From positions 62,001-126,000 of the forward strand of contig BGKB01000169.1 of the NCBI GenBank assembly GCA_003116975.1: a stretch of 64,000 bases of DNA. Reading direction: 5' to 3'. Below are positions 35,767 to 43,336 of the stretch, in pieces. The stretch's first letter is position 1; each line of letters opens with the position of its first letter. The notes under the pieces were generated by a model that did not search any database, was not told the DNA's origin, and saw only the letters and a list, made by a program, of their open reading frames with translations. The stretch comes from Aurantiochytrium sp. KH105 (taxonomy: Eukaryota; Sar; Bigyra; Thraustochytrida; Thraustochytriidae). The position numbers were made by a program, and so were the translations under genes.

Positions 35767-37782
35767 TTAAGATGCAGCAGTCACAGGCTCGCCCGGGGAG
35801 GCAACATTGGCGCGAACATTATCATTGTCCTTTTCGGACGCATGATCAGCAGCAGCAGCAGCGTCAGCATTAGCCTTGTTGGTGTTGGGCTCATCCTTAA
35901 TTTCCTCGATTTCGACCGTGGACTCCTTGCTCGGATCGCTGGCAGGATGATCCTGGTCAGAAAGTTTTTCGACGAGGATGCTGTGGACCTGGGAGAAGAG
36001 ACCACTTTGATTCTTGTACAGGGTCTTGTCGGCGCCAACCTGCTCAAAATCGTCCGTTTTGCCGTCCGAGTCACCGGTGACGCCAACAACGCAGCCATCG
36101 TACCCTGCCTCACGCATCTTCTTGACCGTCTCGACACCATCGAGTTCACCCATAACCTTGTCCATGGTAACAACGGCAAAGCGTTGCTTTTCCTCAACAA
36201 TTTTCTTGAGTGCCTCCTCGCCATTGTGGGCAACGTGAATGTTGAGGTTCTGGTAGCCCTCCTTGACGTGAAGCTTGCGAAGGGTGGCGGACATCATGAC
36301 AATAAAGGTCTCGTCGTCATCGGTGACGAGGACATCGGCGGTCATTTCGGTCATATTCGGCGCAGGGGCCTCCTCGCCGGGGCGGATAATGTTGACCTTG
36401 AGGCCGTCCTCGGTTTCGAAGGACTTGGGGAGGTCGGAACCGGGGGCGCCAGCGTCGATGTCGTCGGTGCGGGACTTCTTGGACTTCTTCCTGGAGGCGC
36501 TGTCGCTGGCGGGGTCTGCCATGCGTGCCTTTTTGGCGGGGCGCGGGGTGGCATCGAGGTCGACCTCGTCGTCCTTGGACTCATCAAAGTCGACGGTGTC
36601 GTCGGCAGAGTTGCTGGAATTGCGCTCGTTGCCCTTTTCGTCGTTGGCGGGCTGGGGCGAGGAGATCTCGTCTCCGGCGTTGCTAGCGTCGTCGTCGTCG
36701 TCGTCATCGTCGTCGGAGCCACGGTCGCCGGCGCGGGAGTTGGTATACTCCTTCATTTCGCGCTCGAAGCGCTTTTTATCCTCTTGAGCCATTTTATTGT
36801 ATGGTTCCTTTTCCTCGGCGGTGAGAGACTTCCACTTGTCACCGAGGCTATGGCCGATGTCGGTGAAGGCTTTCTGCACGTCAAAGTGCTCGCCGCCATA
36901 GTTTTTGTTGCGGATCTTTTTGTAGTGCTCCTTAAAGAAGAAGTTCCAGGCGTAGCGCGCGGGCTTGGGGGCGAGGGGGTCGCGTTGACGGCGCTTCTTG
37001 GACTTTTTGGCTTGCATGGGAAAGCCGCCAAAGTTGCCGGCCTGGATGAGGAAGACGTCGGCGCCCATGGACTGATTGCGGACGACATCGACCGAGTAGA
37101 TGCCGTTCTGGGCCATGTACGCCTGTTGTTGCTGTTGCTGCGCGGCAGCAATTTGTGCTGCTTGCCACTGCTGGATCTGCTGCTGCATTTGAGGAGTCAT
37201 GTGATGATGCATGCCGGAGTGCTGCATGGCTTGCGGATGCATCATCATTTGTTGCTGGGGTTGCTGCTGCTGCATTTGCTCCGACTGACCTTGACCCATG
37301 AACGAGGACATGTTATTGCTATTGCTGTTCCTGTTGTTGCCATCAAGTGCTTGCTGCGAGATATTTGTTGCGCGGTTCAAAAAGTTCATGGGCAGCCCGT
37401 TCCCTCCGTTCTGGTTCATGTTGTTTCTGTTGCCATTGCCGTTGTTGCTCATGTTGTTGCCGCCAAAGCCCGTGTCGTAGGAGCGCATATGAATCCTGTA
37501 TTGGCCGGGGCCTCGTGCACGAAGCTCCTCGAGGAGGGCAGGGTCAGGATACCATGGCTGCTGCTGCTGCTGCTGATTATGTTGTTGTTGTTGCTGCTGC
37601 TGCTGCTGTTGATTGTGGTGTTGCTGCTGCTGCGGCTGCTGTTGAGGCTGGCCCATTCCATGGTAGCCGCCGGCCCCGGGCAGGCGCATCATGCTGCCTC
37701 CGTTGCCGACCCCGTTCGACCCGTGCGCGTTGCCGTTGTTGGTCCACATGCTTGCTCGCTTGCTGGACAAGCCGATCGACAC
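35767..37782 (-). CDS. HMG-box protein fused to a response-regulator receiver domain
   Basis: 671 residues. The N-terminal half is Gln/Asn/Met/His-rich with long poly-Gln runs (46-75, 171-220). An HMG box lies at about 268-348: DPLAPKPARYAWNFFFKEH, GDKWKSLTAEEKEPY and EREMKEY match the HMGB/Nhp6 pattern. An acidic run (356-365) and a basic bipartite NLS-like segment (415-440, RPAKKAR, RKKSKKSR) follow. Residues 483-605 form a receiver (REC) domain with its key residues: acidic pair at 488-490 (TDDDE), phospho-acceptor Asp541 (TMDKVMG, then LDG), Thr569 (GVTGD) and Lys590 (TLYKN). It is therefore probably a nuclear, phosphorelay-controlled chromatin or transcription factor. The N-terminal start is uncertain; a second ATG lies 11 codons later. 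The acidic tail is disordered. Confidence 0.88.
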   Translation of the reverse strand: MSIGLSSKRASMWTNNGNAHGSNGVGNGGSMMRLPGAGGYHGMGQPQQQPQQQQHHNQQQQQQQQQQHNQQQQQQPWYPDPALLEELRARGPGQYRIHMRSYDTGFGGNNMSNNGNGNRNNMNQNGGNGLPMNFLNRATNISQQALDGNNRNSNSNNMSSFMGQGQSEQMQQQQPQQQMMMHPQAMQHSGMHHHMTPQMQQQIQQWQAAQIAAAQQQQQQAYMAQNGIYSVDVVRNQSMGADVFLIQAGNFGGFPMQAKKSKKRRQRDPLAPKPARYAWNFFFKEHYKKIRNKNYGGEHFDVQKAFTDIGHSLGDKWKSLTAEEKEPYNKMAQEDKKRFEREMKEYTNSRAGDRGSDDDDDDDDDASNAGDEISSPQPANDEKGNERNSSNSADDTVDFDESKDDEVDLDATPRPAKKARMADPASDSASRKKSKKSRTDDIDAGAPGSDLPKSFETEDGLKVNIIRPGEEAPAPNMTEMTADVLVTDDDETFIVMMSATLRKLHVKEGYQNLNIHVAHNGEEALKKIVEEKQRFAVVTMDKVMGELDGVETVKKMREAGYDGCVVGVTGDSDGKTDDFEQVGADKTLYKNQSGLFSQVHSILVEKLSDQDHPASDPSKESTVEIEEIKDEPNTNKANADAAAAADHASEKDNDNVRANVASPGEPVTAAS

Positions 37783-38058
37783 CGACCGAAGCGCGCGTGC
37801 AGAGATGAAGTAGGGAGCTGTTTTTTTTTTGTTTTTTGTTTTTTTTCCCGGGCTGTCAATCAGTCAGGGGTTCCACCCGTGCCGTGCTGTGTGCGTGCAA
37901 TCAATCAAATGAATCAATCGAACAATCGATCCGTCGTGCGTTGGTTCGTTCGTCAGTCGCCCTGTCCTTGTCCGCGCGCGCGATATCCATCCATCCATCC
38001 GTCCTCGCTCTCCTCTTCACAGGCAGGCAAAATAGGCAGGCCAGATATGCAATGCACC

Positions 38059-38082
38059 CTCTCTCTCTCTCTCTCTCTCTCT
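38059..38082. repeat. (CT)n microsatellite
   Basis: About twelve CT units. Confidence 0.8.
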
Positions 38083-38804
38083 GTGTCTCCCCCGCCGCAG
38101 ACCGCCTCCCAACAATCCAGCCAGAGCCTCGCCCGCTTCCGCTCAACGCGCGCAGGCCAACGGCCCCCCGCTCCGCCCCGCGCGTGCACAAGCAAGCAAG
38201 CAAGCAAGGATGGCAAAGCTACTCACAAGCAGAGCAAAGCAAAGCAGACCGAGCGAAACCGCTCTGCTCCGCTCTGCTCTGCACTCTCCCTGCCGCGCCT
38301 GCCGCTCCTCCTCGTCTGTTGGGTTTGCTCTGCTTTGCCCTGCTTCCGCTAGCTTGCCTTCCTCCAGCTGGCTAGCTCGCTTGCGTGCCCTTTTTTTCCC
38401 ACGCCGCGGCCCGCCGCGAGACCGCTCGCCGCTTCCTCCTCGCTCCCTGCCTGCCTCCCAGGCGCGAGCTGCAGCTTGCCGCGCCCTGCTTGCGCTGCTT
38501 CTCCGCGCCCTGCGCCGGGAAGCCCCGCCCTTCCCGAGCCTCCCTGTCTGCTCCTCCTCCTCCGCACGCGGGGGGCGACGCGACGCGACGCGGACCGGGG
38601 CGGCGCCGCCGCTCCAGGCTCGCGGGCCGATCCGGGGCGGCGCGTGGCGGCGGCCTTCTTCCCTCCCTGCCTTCCTTCTTTCTTTCTTTCAGCGCGGCGC
38701 TGTTCGGGCTGCGCTGGGGAACAAACAAGGCGGCAGGGAAGGCAAGGAAGCAGGCCGGGGCGGCCGGGAAGCCGGGCGGGGCGCCGCCGCTCTTCGGCTG
38801 CCGC

Positions 38805-38837
38805 GCTCGAGCGAGCTCTCTCCTCGCTCGCTCGAGC
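38805..38837. repeat. 12-bp perfect inverted repeat
   Basis: Arms GCTCGAGCGAGC (38805-38816) and GCTCGCTCGAGC (38826-38837) with a 9-nt spacer. Further CGCT repeats follow. Confidence 0.8.
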
Positions 38838-39030
38838 GCTCGCTCGCTCGCGCCGCGGCGTGCGCGCGTCTGGAGCGAGCTGCTTCCGCGAGAAGGAGCG
38901 CGGCGCGGAGGTCGGTTTGGCTTGGGCGGGGGGTCGAAGGAGCCGGGGGGAGAGCAGCGAGGAAGCGAGGAAGCGAGCGAGGAGGGCCGGCCCAGCTGGC
39001 TGGCTGGCTGGCTCCGTTGCTAGGTTCCAG

Positions 39031-39068
39031 CGATCGATCGATCGATCGATCGATCGGTCGGTCGATCG
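39031..39068. repeat. (GATC)n microsatellite
   Basis: About seven CGAT units followed by CGGT variants; self-complementary. Confidence 0.8.
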
Positions 39069-39482
39069 TTTCATTCGCGCGGCCTCGCTGGATGGCTGTC
39101 TGGCTGGTGAGCTAGCGGTTGGTTGCCTGCCTGCCTGCCTGCATGCATGCCTGCCGTGATCGCTGGCCTCCGACGCGGCTCCGAGGTCGGCCGCACCAGA
39201 AGCGAGGAGCACGAGCCTGCCTCGCCTGCCTGCCGTTCCTGCCTTCTCCCTCCGCACACAATCGCACAAACAGACACTCACAGGCCGCCCGGATCCGGTA
39301 CGCCCTGCGCCCCACCTGTGAGACGCGCTCTTACCGGACTCCGCGGGCCCGAAGCTCTCCGCCCGTTCGTTCCCTTTCTTTCTTCTTTTTCTCCCCCCTC
39401 TCTCTCTCTCTGCGCTACTCTCCACCTTTTCCGCCTTCCTCGCATCTCAATATCTGCCTGCGTATTCGCCGCCTCCGGTGTA

Positions 39483-39515
<33 letters not shown>

Positions 39516-39518
39516 CTC
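39483..39518. repeat. CT/CTAT tract
   Basis: CTCTCTCTAT-type units repeated about three times. Confidence 0.7.
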
Positions 39519-39696
39519 CCGCGGGTTTGCCTGCGCTGCCTGCGCAGCTGCGCGCCCTGGCCGCGGCGCCCGCGCGAGGGCGGGCGGGCAGGCGGGCCCC
39601 GGCCGAGGGCGAGTTCGCAGGCAGCTTCTCCGCAGGCAGCTACTAGCTCAAGCAGGCGGGTGCTCTTGCTTCGCCGCCGCTGCTGAGGAAGCTGCT

Positions 39697-39736
39697 GCAT
39701 GCATGCATGCAAGCAAGCAAGCAAGCAAGCAAGCAA
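39697..39736. repeat. (GCAT)n(GCAA)n microsatellite
   Basis: Three GCAT units run directly into about seven AAGC units. Confidence 0.8.
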
Positions 39737-39876
39737 AAGCAGACATGCTGCTGCTGCTGCTGCGCCTGGCTTGCCCGGCCTCGCCCGCGCGCGCGCCGCC
39801 CGCGCGCGCGCTGCGCGCGCCTGCTGGTGCACGTACCTGTGTCTGTCTCCGTTGCGGCGCCGCTCGCGGCCGCGCG

Positions 39877-39905
39877 TCGCCTCGCCTCGCCTCGCCTCGC
39901 CTCGC
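39877..39905. repeat. (CTCGC)n pentanucleotide repeat
   Basis: About five to six CGCCT units. Confidence 0.75.
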
Positions 39906-39985
39906 GTCTCGCTCGCGTGCGTGCGTGCTTGCTTGGTCGCTCGCTAGCGCGCCCCTTTTTCGTTCTGAAGCGCCATGCCTCGCGC

Positions 39986-40029
39986 GGGCCCACGCCGCCC
40001 TTGCGCGGCGCGCCCGCGCAAGTGGGCCC
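39986..40029. repeat. Composite 16-bp inverted repeat (hairpin)
   Basis: Outer arms GGGCCCA (39986-39992) and TGGGCCC (40023-40029); inner arms CTTGCGCGG (40000-40008) and CCGCGCAAG (40014-40022). The 3' strand is continuous; the 5' strand has a 7-nt bulge; the loop is 5 nt. Confidence 0.75.
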
Positions 40030-41675
40030 AGGCCCCATTCTGCACTTGCGCCCGGCCCTTTGTGCACTTGCGCGCAGCCCTGGCGCCCGCCGCCCGCGCG
40101 GGGAAGAGGGGAGGGGAGCGGCCCGCATCTCCCCATGGCACCTCACCACAGCCCGGTCAGCGGGGCAGGGGTGTCTGCGGGGGTGCGGCGTTGGCGGCCC
40201 TTTACTACTTGCGCCACCGGCCGGCGAGCCGCCCCGCAGCCTTCCCACCAGCCCTCCCCCGCTCCCCCTTTGACCACGCCGACAAACGCGGCCGCTTTCC
40301 CGCAGCGAGCTGTTTTTCCCCTCCCGGCTTTTTAGTGCGTGCGACTTTGAGGACCTTCGCAAGTATCCGACGAGAGGACGCAGTGCTTTCGTCACCCCTG
40401 CTCCGCAGTCAGTGCGCCCACGGCGGACGCGGCCTCCCGACCAGGCCCTGATGCTGCAGCATGGTGCTAGCAATGCGCTAGCATGCTTGCACGGAAGCGC
40501 CTGCTCCCGCGGCGGGGCGCTTGTGACGTCTGCGGGGGGTTTGCGCGAGCCCCAAGTGAGCTCGTGCCGGCCGCGTCCCCCAAGCCGACCAGGCTGCGGG
40601 GTGCTCCCCTCCCTCCAGCCCGCGCCGACGTGCTTCGCCGCCAACCAGGGCGTGCAGCCCGCGCGGAAGCAGCCACCACCAGCGGCGCCAGGACAAGAAG
40701 CGAGGCAGCCCACAGCGAGCTAGGCTGTGCCAGCCGCGTTCTCCTACCGCCGATCCCGCAGCAGCTCTGCGGGGAGAGGGGGCGCGATGGAAATGAGAAA
40801 AAATAAAGGAAAGGAAAGGATGCTTTTAAAGGGAAAAAATCCAGCTGGATTGGGGGAGCGTATACGGTAGGGAGGGAGACAGGGGGGGGGGGGGCGGAGC
40901 AGATAGGCGGGAGAGGCAGGCGACTCGGCGCCTCGATTCCGCCCCACTCCAGACCCGACTCGACCCGACTCGACCCGGCGGTCAGGCTGCTGCAGGGAAC
41001 GGCACAGGCAGAGGGCGACGCGACGCGAGATGAGCGCGTCGTCCCCGACGTGAGTTCTTTGAAAAATGGTAGCCGGGACGCTGACCTGGCCGGCTGCAGC
41101 CAGTGTGTGAGAGTTCGTTCTTTCTTTCTTCCGCACCATCATCAGTCACCCATCCATCCACCCACCATGGCCACGCATGCCTAGCCAACAGAGATAGTTC
41201 GTTGCTGCCCGACGCAGAGGCGGCTGCGGCTTCTTCGAAGTTTCTGTCCATCCTCCCTTCGGCCCCCGCTCGTGTCGCATCGCTCGATCGTTTGCTCGCT
41301 TCTTCGCCGCTGCTTCGTAGAGCGCTGCGGAGAGGGGGCCCGCAGCCCGCGCCGCGCGGCCAGAGGCGCAGCTTGGCCCAGCTTGGCCCAGCTTCGCGGC
41401 GCGAGCTAGCCGCGCACGCCGCGCGAGCTAGCAGCTTCGCGCGGCGCGCCGCGGTGAGCAGGCCAGCTTCTCTCTTTGCGCCGGCCGGCCGCGCGCGCCC
41501 GGCCCCCGCCGCGGCGCGCGCCGTCCGCGGGGGGGCCGGGAGAAGCAGGCCGCGGAAGCTGCTGCTCCGCGAGCGCAAACCTGCGTGCCGCCCTCGGCCG
41601 AGAGCAGCAAGAGAGAAAGCGAGAAAGCAAGAAGGAAACAAAGCGCAGCCACGCGAGGCGAGGCGAAGTTTTTAA

Positions 41676-41710
41676 CCTGGCAGGCAGGCCCTGCCTGCCT
41701 GCCTGCCAGG
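41676..41710. repeat. 13-bp perfect inverted repeat
   Basis: Arms CCTGGCAGGCAGG and CCTGCCTGCCAGG with a 9-nt spacer. Confidence 0.85.
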
Positions 41711-41890
41711 GCGCCTCGAGCGAGAGAGGCGTGCGCGCTTCCTCGGCCAGCAGGGGCAGGCACGGCGGCCGCGCCATCATTTTCGAGTGTTTGTAATACG
41801 TCCGGCGGGTGTGTTCCCATTTCCCATTTCCCCGCCAGTCACAACAGCTGGCTGCGGGCAGACAATGCAAAGCGGCTGCGGACGGACGCC

Positions 41891-41896
<6 letters not shown>

Positions 41897-41921
<25 letters not shown>

Positions 41922-41964
41922 ACGAACGAACGAACGAACGAACGAACGAACGAACGAACGAACG
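41897..41964. repeat. (AACG)17 microsatellite
   Basis: Seventeen uninterrupted AACG units, the longest pure repeat in the window. Confidence 0.9.
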
Positions 41965-42043
41965 GCCGGCCGTGGGCAGGTAGAAGAAAGAAACTCCGGG
42001 ACGCAAAGCGCCGCGCGTCTTCCGTGGCCGCTGGCCGGCCGGC

Positions 42044-42046
<3 letters not shown>

Positions 42047-42090
<44 letters not shown>
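42047..42090. repeat. (TC)n(GT)n compound microsatellite
   Basis: About sixteen TC units followed by about five GT units. Confidence 0.85.
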
Positions 42091-42362
42091 AGCTGCCACG
42101 CACCAGTACATCCTGGCCCTAGTCGGCTGCGCCATGGCTTCCCTTCGAGCTTCTGCTTTCTTCCCCCATTGCATTGGAATTGTTGTAAATTCTCGCTGTC
42201 GTTGTTGCTATAACTTTCGGGGCCCCGAAACCGACCTCGAGGGGAGGCTCGGGACGGCCGCGAGAGGCTGCTTATCGACCGAGGAAGGCTCGAAAAGCGG
42301 CGCTTTGAGCTTTCTTCTGGTTAGTTGCAGTTGGCCGTGGTGGTTGGGTGAGTGACCGACGT

Positions 42363-42394
42363 GGCAGGCGGGCAGGCAGGCAGGCAGGCAGGCA
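42363..42394. repeat. (GGCA)n microsatellite
   Basis: About seven GGCA units with one GGCG variant. Confidence 0.8.
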
Positions 42395-42866
42395 CTTGAG
42401 GCTTCTCTTACGCTTGCGAGGCTGGCGTGCGCTGGGCCTTGCCTGGCTCTGCCCACCCGCCACCGGCCAGCCGCCCGTCTTCTCTGTGCTCGAGCACAGC
42501 GCCCTCCACGCGTCTCCAGGGGTGACACAATCGTGAGGGGCCGAGAAGGCGGGAGTGGGAAAAATCCGGCCAAATGGCCAGGTGCGGGTGGAAGCATCCA
42601 TGAAACCAGTGGCAGACCCTCGCGAGTTCTGGTTGGCCGTGGAGGCTGACGGGCTGGTCTTCGTGACGTCGGCGCTTCCCTTTGACAACGGCCAGCCATG
42701 CCATTTGGCGGATGGACGAAATGCAATGTGGATGCATGGCAGGCTTATAGAATGGACGGAGGCTTTGCTTTGCTTTGCTTCCCTCGCGGCTTCCTTCGTG
42801 CTCGACACATGCTCGATGGATGCTTCCTCGCAGTAACGACCTTCTCACTACTAGCATGACTTCAGC

Positions 42867-42893
42867 CGCAGCAGCAGCAGCAGCAGCAGCAGG
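42867..42893. repeat. (CAG)n microsatellite
   Basis: About eight to nine CAG units outside any supported gene. Confidence 0.8.
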
Positions 42894-43151
42894 AGGCTTG
42901 GAAGGAAGGCTGATAAGTCGATGGAGTCAAGGTGACCATATCGTCGGCCCGCACGAATTCGTGTACGGCAGGAATGCACCGACTAGGCGAGTGGGAGCAA
43001 GTCAATTTCTTGGACCCACAGCGCCGCCAGAACGCGGTATACGGCGCGCACAAGGGAAGCAAGAATGGATGCAATCTCTGTGAAAGCTTCTTCTGGCTGA
43101 GTCTTATTATTTGCATATACCACGAAGTAAAACTACTACGACCTGAGGAAG

Positions 43152-43202
43152 CAAGCGAACGAGCGAACGAACGAGCGAGCGAGCGAACGAACGAACGAAC
43201 GA
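43152..43202. repeat. (GAAC/GAGC)n microsatellite
   Basis: GAAC and GAGC units alternate just downstream of the GRP94 stop codon. Confidence 0.8.
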
Positions 43203-43336
43203 GAAAAAAAAATCCGTCGCGAGCGTGGAACGTTGAGCGAGTTTCCTTCCCGAGCCAGCCGAGCCAGCCAGCCAGCCTGGGACAGAAAGGGCTTTGTCCT
43301 CTGCCACGGTCTCCTTTCTTTTCTGTTCTCGTTATT

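Larger units (their letters stand above)
37783..43336. other. 5.5 kb gene-free, GC-rich, microsatellite-dense region
   Basis: I find no supportable gene. Many frames are open on both strands, but only because GC-rich sequence has few stops; their translations are Arg/Ala/Ser/Pro strings without domains, and overlapping frames are equally open. The region holds at least ten simple repeats (CT, GATC, GCAA, CTCGC, AACG, GGCA, CAG, GAAC) and several perfect inverted repeats. The left edge should include the HMG-REC promoter or 5' UTR, and the right edge the 3' UTR of GRP94. The rest could be an untranslated RNA or structural DNA; nothing in the sequence decides. Confidence 0.6.

Noticed and set aside
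35842..38352. 836-codon plus-strand frame opposite HMG-REC
   Set aside because: Antisense shadow; poly-Leu/Val stretches are complements of poly-Gln and Asp codons.
39031..39068. GATC tract considered as a methylation or origin-type signal
   Set aside because: GATC clustering has that meaning in enterobacteria; here it is one of many tetranucleotide microsatellites in a eukaryotic sequence.
38210..40713. Several 200-360-codon open frames on both strands in the GC-rich desert (for example 38349-39425 minus, 39643-40713 minus, 39478-40335 plus)
   Set aside because: They overlap each other in opposite frames, have Arg/Ala/Pro/Ser low-complexity translations, run through microsatellites and show no domain. 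High GC alone explains the lack of stops.
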